Shown: in pieces, positions 1 to 12,700 of the stretch
Numbering within the stretch: position 1 is the first letter of the stretch
How the letters are laid out: the number at the start of each line of letters is the position of its first letter
The notes under the pieces: generated by a model
What the model saw: the letters and a program-made list of their open reading frames with translations, nothing else
Databases searched by the model: none
What the model was told of the DNA's origin: nothing
Program-made: the position numbers and the translations under genes
NCBI GenBank assembly: GCA_020698575.1
Contig: CM036245.1
Coordinates: 40,448,093 to 40,512,092, forward strand
Reading direction: 5' to 3'
DNA: 64,000 bases
DNA from: Bostrychus sinensis
Taxonomy: Eukaryota; Chordata; Actinopteri; Gobiiformes; Eleotridae

Positions 1-1700
1 AGGATTTATGCACTAGTAGCAACTTTGTGACCAAAGTTCCTCTAATATGGTCTCTCCCAGGCCCTCCTCCCAAAGAACCTAAATAGAGTCCACAGTTTGG
101 GGATGAATCAAATTTATATGATTATAAATAGCAGATATCGCACCTTTCAGAGTAGAGATGGGCTGCAAGAAAACATCTAAGGGAGAGTCACTTGGAGGAT
201 TAGGGAAAGTTGGAAACATATTTAGAACAAAACTATGGACCTATAAAATCCTGAAAAATGGTTAGAAGAAAGGTCAAACCTAGCAGAGTTGTTGAAAAGA
301 GGCAAACATTTGGTCAATAAAGAGCTCATTGAATTAATTTCCATCCTCAGCCACAGCTCAAACACACTGTCTGAGAGGGAAGGCAGAAAAACATGATTGG
401 CTGCCACAGGAGCATGTTAAAAAAAAAGACTGCAAGCCAAAGTCCTATCTAAACTGGAACCAGATCCTCAAGGAAGCCTTGACTATAGTGTTGCCCGTAT
501 AAAGAGTGGTTGAGGACTATATAGGTGAGTGAAGCAAGGCTCCTAGAGAAAAGGGTTTTACAGAATTAGTTTCCATTACAAGCCAGGCAGGAGGAGAGGG
601 GTCGTCAATTCGAAGCCAACATCTAAAAATCCTAATATAACAGACCCAGTAATAATACCTAAAGTTTGGCAGGGCCATGCCCCCAAAGATTTTAGATCTC
701 TGCAAGTATTGTGTATGCATATAGGGGACCCTTTTACTCCAAAGAAATTCACGAATAATAGTATTGAGTTTATTAAAAAAATTTGCTCCAAAAAGAACTT
801 CAAACTTCTGTGTTACCTGAATTCCTAAGTAGGTGAGGCTATGATGCGCAGTCTTAAATGGCAAAGTGTGAAGGGGAAAATTATTAACAGTGTAAGTGGT
901 GTAACAGTCTGTGGCAGTGTTTGTTTTTCCCATGTGAGGGACATTGTTCATGGACATTCTTGTTGTATTCCTTTCTTAGCTTTTTCATCTATATGAAAAT
1001 GAGCCACCTTCTTTTTATGCAAAATGTATTTCAGTTTTTTAGATACCCAGGGTTTATCATTTGGGAATGCTTTAACTGTTTTACTGGGCACAACTCAGAA
1101 CTCAGTGTAATCAGACATGACATCAACTTGGCATCAATATAGTTAGGTCTGAGTAGTAAAAGGTGTCTCATGAGGTGCACTCAAAACAGCCTTGAAGAGC
1201 CACAATACTTTCCTCATTCCATATTTTGACAGTTCTGGTTTGTGGCTTTTCTGTCTGAAGCAACCTCTGATATGTTGGTTTACCATAAACCACATTATGA
1301 TTTAATGGTAGACAGAGGAAGGCAGTGTTTACGTTTTTTAAGTCTCTGTTGTAGGCCTCCTTTCTTTCCCCATTTTCATTTACACTGTGGCAGAAGCTTG
1401 TGTTCTTTTAATTTAGAAATTACTTTACAATCGGCAGTAGATTTGCCATTGTATTGTAGTAAAATCTTCTGAGAGAGAGAGAGAGGCAATTTTAGTCTCT
1501 AAGAGTGCCAGGGGCTTTGTAACCTCCCTTTCTGACACAATGTCCTCAAACCTGCTGATGATATCCATGCGCATCTCGTCCATCATAACTTTCATGTTAG
1601 CCAGTAGAGCACGGTTAGCCTCCAGTTCAGCTGGGGCCTCATGCTCAGACTTAGTCTTACCGGTGTTCAATTTTCAGTGCTGGTTCTCCCAAGGTGGAGA
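1..1700 (-). mobile_element. L1-clade LINE relic, 3' part of ORF2 plus ORF1 fragment
   Basis: Minus-strand translation at 517-957 gives the post-RT region of L1 ORF2 with YLGIQVTQKF, FLWSKRVPY and GGMALPNFRYYYW, corresponding to the L1 block with GGLALPNF...YYWA. The region 1-407 continues the C-terminus (SDSVFELW, FNNSARFDLSSNHF). 1425-1670 encodes a helical piece with ANMKVMMDEMRMDIISRFED, like L1 ORF1. Frames are broken and most of ORF2 (endonuclease, catalytic RT) is missing between them. The element runs off the left edge. Confidence 0.75.
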
Positions 1701-2170
1701 GTTAGATGAAAAAGCACTACTGACACTACATACACAATAAATATCATATTCCTACAGAGCCACCGCTTAACACGTTCTACTCCATCTGTGCTCAGCAGCC
1801 AAGAAATCCTTCAAATCAATTTCAAATGCACTGCCAGAAAGATTTAATTTGTAAAAATAAAATAAAAAAAATAAAAAACTCAGCGAGTTGCCTGCCTTAT
1901 TCCAGATTAATGTCCCAAGTTGCATCCTATGGGAGCCTGCTTAACTAACAGAGGTAAACACGTAGCTTACCACACTAGTTTTTTGAAACACAATTTAGCA
2001 ATGAATTTTTTACCATCTCAGCAAATGTATTGTTTAGTGCCATCACAATAATCTCATAAGCATTACATATTTTCCTGTATGCTAAGCTAACTTTCTAATA
2101 AACACACTCCACTCAGCCTCCCCTGTCTGGTACAGAGCTGAAGAAAATAAAGGCTAAGGACTGAGAAAGG
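1700..2170. other. Unassigned AT-rich intergenic/intronic sequence
   Basis: No exon, splice pair or recognisable element found. Includes an A-rich tract near 1855-1880. Confidence 0.5.
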
Positions 2171-2288
2171 CAAAGTTTAGTGACTAGCACCACTTGCTGT
2201 TGTAAACTGTTATTACGTCTTGCACATGTGCAGATACTACAAGCTGCTCAGTCGCTTCAGTGTGTCTGTAGACACTTTTTGTGCTGAG
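2170..2288. repeat. ~115-bp direct repeat, left copy
   Basis: AGTTTAGTGACTAGCACCAC...CGCTTCAGTGTGTCTGTAGA recurs at 3128-3245 as AGTTTAGTGACTAGCGCCGC...CGCTTCGGTGTGTCTGCAG. The two copies bracket the hAT-like element at 2288-2962. The right copy lies 65 bp from the exon 18 donor. Confidence 0.75.
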
Positions 2289-2962
2289 CAGAGTCCGGCC
2301 AATGTATCAATATAGCCCATTAGAAAATTATGGGTTATCGGCCGATATTCGATATAAACAGTACTATTTTTACTGTGTGCTGGAATAAGACCTGTTCAAA
2401 TGATGGCCTTCTGCTATTTGTCCAGCAGAGGGCACTGGCGCCAACTTGGAGTGTTTCCCAGTAGTTTGGCTCTTCCTCTGCAATTCATAGGAAACTCTCT
2501 AGCTCACTTTCTCATGGCATAAAAAGCTCAAAATGGCAATAAAAATATTTCACTCATTACTTTGTCATAAAACCTCAGAACCAAAATTCAAAATGCATTT
2601 TGTAGTTCTCCCCATGCTCTATTTGCACGGCAAGTTTAAGTGAAATTTAACTTAAAAAAATTTAGTTAAAGCTATATAAAATAAATAATACATAAAATAC
2701 ATAATATTACTGCCCACACCAATACCCACTACAACCTAAATAACAATCAGCATAAAGAACAATAAGCAGCTTTCTACATTTTAAAAATAAGTTTTGTCTA
2801 AAAAAGTGGCCTGGGGTGTACAAGCCATATTCATGTAAACAAGAGTGGAAAGAAAAATCCTTTAAAATACTTTTTCCTAATGTATAATGTATCGGCCATT
2901 GTATCGGATATCGGTAGTTTTTTGTTACTTAAAAATCCATACTGGTAAGGTTCTAGTACAGA
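2288..2962. mobile_element. Non-autonomous hAT-like element, copy 1
   Basis: About 675 bp matching the copy at 54005-54667 along its length, including the shared stretch AACAGTACTATTTTTACTGT, CCAGCAGAGGGC and the downstream CAAAATGC...TTTTGTAGTTCTCC block. The ends are more decayed than in the 54-kb copy. It lies in intron sequence left of exon 18 and has no coding capacity. Classification comes from the 54-kb copy, which keeps an 8-bp target duplication. Confidence 0.7.
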
Positions 2963-3309
2963 TGAAAATATAATCCTTCCTCTGAGGCAAACAGCTACAC
3001 TAATCCAGTCCCCTTTATTCATTACTCTGAGACATTTTTAATTTAGCATGTATGATTATTATTTACTGATAAATACTGGAGAGCTGTTAAGGTTCGTTTA
3101 CATGACAGGAGCCCTATATATTCTTGGAGTTTAGTGACTAGCGCCGCCTGCTGTAGTAAATAGTTTATGTCTTGGACATGCGCAGAACTAATGCATTCGT
3201 CGGTCGCTTCGGTGTGTCTGCAGCTACTTTTAGTGGCGACAAGGGGAGACAAATCCACATCAAGCCGGCTAATGAAAAACTTTGTAGCTGTTGCTACCAG
3301 TAGCTTTAC

Positions 3310-3706
3310 CTGAGCTCGTAGAAGACTCAACGCTAGACTCATTCTCTTGACTCCCTGCACATATTGTAGACTGCTCCAGCTGATGCTTTGACCGAAAAGA
3401 GTCCTGGCTCGTGCTCTGCCAGATACAGTTTGTTCGATGGAAAAGTCCATCCCTCCAGCGGTTCACTGTGCAGTCCCAGCCAGTCAGATCTGAGGTGCAG
3501 GCAGCCCCTTGCAGCTGTCCAATCACTGACGAGTGCGCTGACGGGTGGCTAACCAGTTGATCTAGACAAAGATTTTCATCAGCCATGTACGAAGACTGCT
3601 CTGCCAATTGACCAACCAGAGGCCGGAATGACTCTTGTCCTTGATTTTCCATCACTAAGTGCTCTTCAGCTGAGAGTGTCTGCACTGTAGAATCGACTGG
3701 TGCGAG
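3310..3706 (-). CDS. cep295: CEP295 exon 18 (residues 949-1081), last exon in window
   Basis: Acceptor CCATGTCCACAG, 397 bp open, donor GTAAAG after AGC-TCA-G. Encodes a Ser/Gln-rich, low-conservation segment (SAEEHLVMENQGQESFRPLV; STSQDSFRSKHQLEQSTICA). If the donor is not used, the frame stops 13 codons later near 3266. The donor interpretation is preferred because the family protein is more than twice this length. Confidence 0.8.
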
Positions 3707-6700
3707 CTGTGGACATGGCAGCACAAGAAGAAAATAAGTCAGTGTTTAAAGGCAAATCATCAACATGGTGGATATGAATAAGCAACAACCAGTCCAGGGT
3801 TAGAATATTTATTGAACAGCAGATGACTTAAGTAATGGATTTGGGAAGGGCATTGAATTGTAAGGAATCTTCAGTTAAGTGTAATCAGTTAGGTTGGTTT
3901 ACAGTTTTTTCTATAAAGGAAAAACAGAGATAAATGACAGTGATGACAAAAAATGTGTCTAACTCAGATGTACTGTATCTACTTAGCAATTAATTAAACT
4001 CGGCACTATAAAAGGCATGTTAATACTATATGAATGAATTTGAACACATTTACACATTTATTAGAAGGGAAAACTGGAGAACTTCACCATGCCAGCTTCA
4101 CTGTTTCAGCACAAAGGAATGAGCCGGGTGAGTTGGCCCTAAAATCATAGCTTTAAGGAAAGAGAAACTCAAAAGGTAGGGCCCAGAGGAGTGCTCAAAA
4201 GAGTGCCCAGAGTGGGACAGAAGAAATGAAAATGTAAAATAAGTACAACGTATGGAAGTTTATAGCCACATTTATTCAATTTTTAATTACATTTACAGTT
4301 GGCAATTCCACATTCTATTCCAACGTGCATTTTTAAATTACATTTGTCAAATGGCAATTCCATATTCTATTTCATTATGCAATTCAAAATTGCATTTGTC
4401 AAATGGCAATTCCATATTGCAATTTAATATTGATTAAAATTTTAAATAAAAGTCAATTTAATTGCATGTCATAATGACATGGGATTTTTGTCTATTTATT
4501 AATTTGGCAATGCTACTGTCAAGCTAATGTAATTTAAAAATGCATGTTGGAATAGAATATGGAAACTGTAAATGGAATTAAAAATTGAATAAATGTGCCT
4601 ATAAACTTCCATAACCATGTAGTCTTCATGTCCCTCCGAAATAGGTTATTTCAATCTTGTAATAATACAAACAGTCTAGAGTCCAGTCCTGTTTTTAAGG
4701 CATATCCATAACAGAAACTCAGTGTAAAGTATAAAGTGATGGCGTATCTCCTGGAGTGCACCATGACAAAGCTGTTATTTCCCATAAACAAGATGCCTAT
4801 GAAGCCTATACATTATATTATTATATTTATTTGAATCTAGCACTGCCTCAGTGCTATCAGAGTAATAAAACCATGGACAGTGAAGGACCCCCGCACCGGT
4901 GGTAAACACTGTCCCATTTAAGTATGTTCAAAAATGAACTTTAAACACTAGCCAGCAGGAATGTATTAATATAAATAGTAATTTAAAAATCATTATCTTA
5001 CTTTGGCCACAATAGGGCACAAAAATACTGACTTAAAGCATTTATATATAACAGATATCCATAATCCAACACAGACAGGAAAGTCACAGTGACGAGGCAC
5101 TTTTTTACTTCAAAGGGAGGGATCTTTGGGATACTGACCTGTGGGGTCCTTGGTGCTTTCACTTTGTCTAAGGAAATACTGTCTCGGTTTTGACTGTATT
5201 GAGAAGCACCAGGTGTCTCCACACAGACGCTGACGCTGTCACCGTCTAAAGAAAGGACAAGTAATTAAAAACTTTAAAAAACACATGCACTGATGACACC
5301 GTTGGCCTTAATGTACATTCCACTAAAAAACTGCGTAAATGTCATTAAAACATAGATTCCATCCTCTACTGTTTATTTTGGACCACATTGCAGGGGGCAG
5401 CAGTCTAAGCAGAGACCCTCAGACACTTCAGTGTCGTAGTGGAAAGTGTCCCAGATCTGTCAGGAGGCTTAGTATTTTTAGGTCAAAAACTTTTTGTTTG
5501 GATGAATTCTAGACATAAATAGACCCTGACCCTCCTGTTTGACTCAAAGCGCAGTGCTCTGCTCTAAAACGCACTTGCGTTTTCAGAGAGTGAGATGCCA
5601 GAAATTTTTTCATCCTGCTTTCCTGTCAAACATAGAAGTCTTAATATTTTCTTTGAAGATTTTACTTAATTATTTGGGAAACCAAAAAGCCTCTGAGTGG
5701 TCAGTACTTTTTATTTGGAACTGAATTGTTTATATTTTCTTTATCATATCTTCAGCTGTAAAATCTACAATTAGACTGACACATACGGAGCTATATTTGT
5801 CTCAATAAAATGAATTGATTCATGTAGAACTTACATGCATGTGTGACTTACATGCAGCAATTTTTGCAAATAAATCATAATTTGCAAATCTATTATTCAC
5901 AATTATTTCACAAATAAATCATGTTTGTCATTTATAAATCTCCAGTTTTGCATATGAATAGTCCAATCTGTATTTGTGGATCAGTCCATTCATGCATTCA
6001 TCACTTCTGCACATTTGGATCTTTTTGAGACATCTGTCTCGCATTTTGAGACAGATACATTTAATCACACAAACAATCCTGTTCCAGTGATGACCACTAG
6101 GGGCAGTGTTCAACAACAGGGGCTATGGGGCTAAAGAGGAACCATTCCTCTGTTTAAGCAATATTCTTGGGATGTCTGGTGTGAATTGCTCTTTTGAGGT
6201 CATGTCACAGCATCTCAATTGGATTGAGGTCAGGACTCTGACTGGGCCACTCCAGGTGTATTTTCTTTTGTTGAAGCCATTCTTTTGTTGATTTGCTTCT
6301 ATGCTTTGGGTCATTGTCCTGTTGCATCACCCATCCTCTGTTGAGCTTCAGTTGGTGGACAGGTGGTCTTAAGTTTTCCTGCAAAATGTTTTGATAAACT
6401 TGGGAAGTCATTTTGCTATTGATTATAGCAAGTTGTGCAGGCCCTGATGCAGCAATGCAGCCCCAAACCATGATGCTCCCTCCACCATACTTCACAGTGG
6501 GGATGAGGTTTTGATGTTGGTGTGCTGTGCCTTTTTTTCTCCACACATAGCGCTGTGTGTTCCTTCCAAACAACTCAACTTTGGTTTCATCTGTCCACAG
6601 AATATTTTGCCAGTAGTGCTGTGGAACATCCAGGTGCTCTTTTGCAAACTTTTAACGTGCAGCAATTTTTTGGGGACAAAAGTGGCTTCCTCTGTGGTGT

Positions 6701-9700
6701 CCTCCCATGAAGTCCATTCTTGTTTAATGTTTTATCCATTGTAGATTTGTGAACAAAGTTGTTAGCTTATGCCAGAGATTTCTGTAAGTCTTTAGCTGAC
6801 ACTCTAGTATCCTTCTTCACCTCATTGAGCATTCTGCACTTTGCCCTTGCAGTCATTTTCACAGGACAACCACTCCTAGGGAGAGTAGCAGCAGCGCTGA
6901 ACCTTCTCCATTTATAGACTATTTTTTATTGGTCAGAGCCACTTTAAGCTACTCTTCCAATCTTCTCACATTGATTGGACCCCAGGTTGGCTGAACACCT
7001 AACTCCAATTAGCTCTTGAATAGGACACTACCCTAGGGGTTCCAATACTTTTTCTACCCTGTACTGTGATTGTTTACATAAATGCTCAATAAAAACATGA
7101 AAAAAATTATTTTTTGCAGTATTAGTTTAAGCAGACTGTGTTTGTCTATTGTTGTGACTTAGATGAAGATCAGATCAGATTTTATGACCAAATCATGCAA
7201 AAATCCAAGTAATTCCAAGGGGTTCCAATACTTTTTTTTTCTCAACTAAATTTAATGCACTCAATAACCACTTAGGAGCCCACTAGCGCTGTGCTGTGTC
7301 ACACTGTATTTAATGCACTCAACAGTCACCTTTGCACAGAGCAGTTACAGGAACATAATAGGCCTAGTTCTGTAAACTGTTCACCTGGATTTAGTTCTGA
7401 AGTACGCAGCCCCAAGAGCCTTTAGCTTTGTGTTGCTAACAGCCACATTGACGGACAATCATGCCCCTATATAAATCCCCCTCCCAGGCCCTCAGTACAA
7501 TGGGACCCTCTCCTAAGCCGACAAAGGGCTCCTGGCTGCTGGGTAGGTCATAACAAATAGGACAATAATAGAATTTTGTCACAATTATCTTGGCCACAAC
7601 AAATATGATTACTGATATTATCCCATTAATTATGAAATTATTCTTGTAGTTTGAAAACGTAGCTAAAACATACTGGAATTACTTTACAGTGACACAACAG
7701 ACTCAAGTTTATGATTTTAAGATAAATTATTGAAAATATATGGCTCCGCCTTGTGGCCAAAATTTAGAATACAAATAAAAACAGCTGTGGAAACCTGGAT
7801 AACGCGGTGACTTGTTAAACTGCTGCAGCGTGTCCAGTGCACTTCAATGAACGTAGGAGTGGCATTCAAACAGCACTCAGTAGTACTACTGTCAGAAAAA
7901 TGCATACAGATCACAGAAATACGGATTCTAGATGTTGTATAAGTTTTATAAGTGAAAGCATGGCAGCTAGGGGTGCTGTTTCAGTTTACGGGCCGAACGG
8001 CAGTGTAGAGTACCCGGCCTTCTTGGAGTCCCTGGGAAGGGTGCTGGAAAGTGCTCCAACTGGGGACTCCATCATTCTACTGGGGGACTTCAATACTCAC
8101 ATGGGCAGCGACAGTGATAACTGAAGGGCCGTGATTGGGAGGAACAGCCTCCCTGATCTGAACCCGAGCGGTGTTCTGTTATTGGACTTCTGTGCTAAGC
8201 CACGGATTGTCCATAACGAACACCATGTTCAGGCACAAGGGTGTCCATCAGTGCACGTGGCACCAGGACACCCTAGGCCGGAGGTCGATGATCAACTTTG
8301 TTGTTGTGTCATCTGACCTTCGGCCATGTGTCTTGGACAATCGGGTGAAGAGAGGGGCTGAGCTGTCAACTGATCACCACCTGGTGGTGAGTTGGATCCG
8401 CTGGTGGAGGAGGAGGCCGGACAGACTCGGCAGACCCAAACGTATTATGAGGGTCTGTTGGGAACGTCTGGCTGAGCCCTTTGTCAGGGGGGTCTTCAAC
8501 TCCACCTCTGGGAGAACTTCAACCAGATCCCAAGGGAGGTAGTGGACATGGTGTCCGAGTGGACCTTGTTCTCTGCCTCTATTGTCAATGCAGCCTTTCG
8601 GACCTGTGGCCATAAGGTCTCTGGTGCCTGTTGTGGTGGAAACCCCCAAACCCGGTGGTGGACACCAGAAGTAAGGGATGCCTGTCAGGCTGAAGAAGGA
8701 GTCCTTTCAAGACTGGTTGGCTTGTGAGACTCCTGAGGCAGCTGATGGGTACCGGAAGATCAAGCGTGCTGCGGCCCGGGTGGTTGTGGAGACAAAAACT
8801 CAGGTCTGGAGGAGTGCAGGGAGGCCATGGAGGAGGACTATCGGTCAGCCTCAAAGAGATTCTGGCAAACCGTCTGCCGCCTCAGGAGGGGAAAGCAGTT
8901 CTTCACCAACACTGATTACAGTGGGGGTGGGGGGCTGTTGACCTTGACTGGGGATGTTGTCGGGCGGTGGACGTAATACTTCAAGGATCTCCTCAATTTC
9001 CTCAACGCCTTCCGTTGAGGAAGCAGAGGCGGGGCTGGGGACCCAGAGGTGGGCTCGACTATCACCCAAGCCAAAGTCACCAAGGTGGTTAAAAAGCTCC
9101 TCAGTGGCAAGGCACCCGGTGTGGATGAGATCTGCCCTGAGTACCTCAAGTCTCTGGATGTTGTGGGGCTGTTGTGGCTGACACGTCTCTGCAACATCAC
9201 ATGGCGGTCAGGGATGGTACCTCTGGACTGGCAGATCGGGGTGGTGGTCACTCTTTTCAAGAAGGGGGACCGGAGGGTGTGTTTCAACTACAGGGGAATC
9301 ACACTTCTCAGCCTCCCTGGGAAAGTCTATTCCAGGGTGCTGGAGATGAGAATTCGGCTGATGGTCGAACCTTGGATTCAGGAGGAACAATGCGGTTTTC
9401 GTCACGGTTGTGGAACAGTGGACCAGCTCTACACCGTCTTTGTCACCAGTTCTGTTCATTATCTTTGTGGACAGAATTTCTAGGCACAGCCAGGGGCCAG
9501 AGGAAGTCCGGTTTGGGGACCACAGGATTTCATCTCTGCTTTTTTGCGGATGATGTTGTCCTGTTGGCTTCATCAAACCAGGCCCTTCAGTGTGCACTGG
9601 GACGGTTTGCAGCAGAGTGTGAAGCGGCTGGGGATGAGAATCAGCACCTCCAGGTCCGAAGCCATGGTTCCCGACTGGAAAAGGGTGGCTTGCCCTCTCC

Positions 9701-12700
9701 ATGTTGGAGAAGAGCTCCTGCCTCAAGTGGAGGAGTTTAAGTATCTCGGGGTCTTGTTCACGAGTGAGGGAAGAATGGAGCGTGAGATTGACAGGCGGAT
9801 CGATGCAGCGTCTGCAGTAATGCGATCATTATATCGGCCTGTTGTGGTGAAGAAGGAGCTGAGCCGAAATGCGAAGCTGTCGATTTACCAGTCGATCTAT
9901 GTTCCTACTCTCATCCTATGGTCATATGAGCTTTGGGTTATGACCGAAAGGACAAGATCCCGGATACAAGCAGCCGAAATGAATTTTCTCCACAGGGTGG
10001 CTGGGCGCACCCTTAGAGATAGGGTGAGGAGCTCAGAGTAGAGCCGCTGCTCCTTCACATCGAGAGGAGCCAGCTGAGGTGGCTTGGGCATCTGCGGTTC
10101 CTCCAGAAGAGCTGGAGGAAGTGGCCGGGGAGAGGGATGTCTGGGGGTCCCTGCTTAGACTGCTGCCTCCACGACCCGGCCCCAGATAACGTGGAAGATG
10201 GATGGATGGTAATGAAAGTGGTGATTTACACCCCTAATGGCAGCAGTACCTTAGATACATTTATGGGGCTGGGTGAATTTCATTTCGTAAGGTCAAAGTG
10301 TCACTGTTTATATTTAAAGCAGAACTCAGTAACGCTGCTCATTTCTTCGCTGTTTTGCCTTATTTTCATCTATAGAGTGCCCCCTACATTTTGGAGTAAA
10401 ACACTTTTGTAAATATTCACAAGTCCACTTGACTGCTACTTTGATTCCTTGGTCGATTTTACTTTTGTTTTCCCCTTTGTGTATCCATACAAAGTTTTTT
10501 TTCTGCCATCTGGCTGCTCTGCCACAACAAAAATCAAGCTATAAAGCCATCGCTGGCTTGTTGTTTTGCTAACCACTATGTGCAGATTTCTCGCAAGACT
10601 CGAGACTTCTGTGACACCGGATCAATGATGCTCACTTTTGGCCCAGAGACACCAGGGGGAGCTGAAGGGCTCTTCATTTACCCCACAACAACTCATTTAA
10701 CCATCACACAGATACAGAAACGGTTTATTTAAGGTAAAAAAGTTCTGCTTTAAAGGGTAAACTTTATTGCCTTGTAAATTAGCGGTGTTTATTAGCATGT
10801 AGCGCTACATACATTAGTGCTACAATTATATCTTCAGACGACCTGAACATCTCACAGTCCACTGTACGCCTCAGTCCATCTGTCTGCTCTGCTGTAGATC
10901 AAGTATTTTAACGGGTTCTGGAGAAACTGGACTGAAGACAAGCTTTGAGCCTTCTTGGAGTGCTCTGCAAGTAAACATAGCAAATAGCAGTGGGCATTTG
11001 TGGTCTGGCGATTAGCTCAATGAACGATTATCACAATGACAAAAAATTGCAACAATTAATGAATATTTACTGTTTTTATCGCGATTAGTGTTATAATCAT
11101 TTATCGTCCCACCCCTACATGCATCAGTACATTTATTATTGCCTCAGTTAATTTTATTTTTGCATCAGTTCATTATATTGAGACTAATATAGCTCCATAG
11201 ACACAAGAATTGTATTAATGGTCCCTGGCCTTGGAACTAAAAACATTTCAATATGTATGACAGTATGCAACCATTTATATTGCAATAAACTGTGTCTTGA
11301 TAGACTGATATGAAAATGTATATTGTCATAGCAATTTTATACATTGGACAAAAATATTTTATAATTAAAAGAAAATGTGAGTGGAGCTGAGCTGACCAGG
11401 TTCAGACTGTTCCTCTGGTTCTGTGGTGACGTAGCTGCCAGTGGAGATGGTGCTGGAAAGGCAGTGATAAAACCTGTGTGCAGACTGGCAGAAAAATACA
11501 CAATATCAGACTTTTACTCCAGACACACATGAATACTGAGATTAATTTAAGTGTAGAAATCATCATGAAATGCATGAGTAGCACTTCAGGTTTAACAAGA
11601 TAACATCAGAGCTCAGTGACTTGCACACACTATTGTCAGTACTCCCACACAGTCACACACCTACCCACACACCACTGTCAATACTCCCACACAGTCACAC
11701 ACCACTGAGACATTTGGCCTAAACCATTTACTCCAGACATGTGTATTCTGAGCTCAGTTCAAGTGTAGAAACCATCATAAAATGCATGAACGCATTTCAG
11801 GTTTAGCAAGTTAACATCAGAGCTCGGTGACCCGCACACACTACTGTCACCACTTCCACACAATCACACACAAACACACACCGCTCCCACGTTCATGACA
11901 CATGAACACACTACTATGGTTTATCCCATAAACCAGTCATGCACACACCACTGTCACCGCTGCCATGCAGTCCCGCACACACAGCTCACACCTGGCTTCT
12001 CGAGCATAATCCCTGGCTTGAGACAGTGCTCAAACACTCAGATTTGGCTACTTTTCATCATTGATTCACAATACATGAACCTCAGAAGGGTGTGCAACTG
12101 TTGACTTCCAAAAATGCCTGCATACCTCTAATGGACGTTTGGAACTAGTGACAAAAGGACCAGAGTAGTCAGCTCCTCTTCCTGGGTCAAGTGAATGCAG
12201 TGAACGGATGTGCTGGGCTAAATCTAACAAGGTATTAACAGAAAGATATTAGAAGAAATTCAAATTTTGCTCTGGTGGATCATAAACATTGGAAATTTTT
12301 ATTTTAGTGAAACCGGAAGAGGCTGTTCAGCAGCAGATCAAAATCTTTGGATTTAAACTGAACTTAAAAGTGTCAAAACAGAACTCAGTACTGAGTATCC
12401 CCACTCACTTAAATATTCTTAATGCAAGTGTTTCCAGGAGGCTGGGGAACAATGCTCAATGTATTGAAGACTGCTTCACAAAGGGCATCCACCATCTGGA
12501 TGTCCATTTTTGTAAATTGCTCTTGCCATCAATCCCCAAACATTCTCAGTGAGATTTAGATCAGGGGAACACGCATGATGGTCCAAAAGAGTGCCGTTAT
12601 TCTCCTGAAGAAGTCCTGGGTCAGGTGGACATTGTGAAGTGTAGAGGTGTCCTGTTGAAAGACCCAGCCATCACCACACTGACAAAGAGACCTCAGTCTA

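Noticed and set aside
2170..3245. LTR retrotransposon with 115-bp LTRs
   Set aside because: No TG...CA ends, primer-binding site or polypurine tract, and the interior is a hAT-like element.
9208..9726. Minus-strand 172-codon frame opposite Rex3
   Set aside because: It is the antisense shadow of the Rex3 RT sequence.
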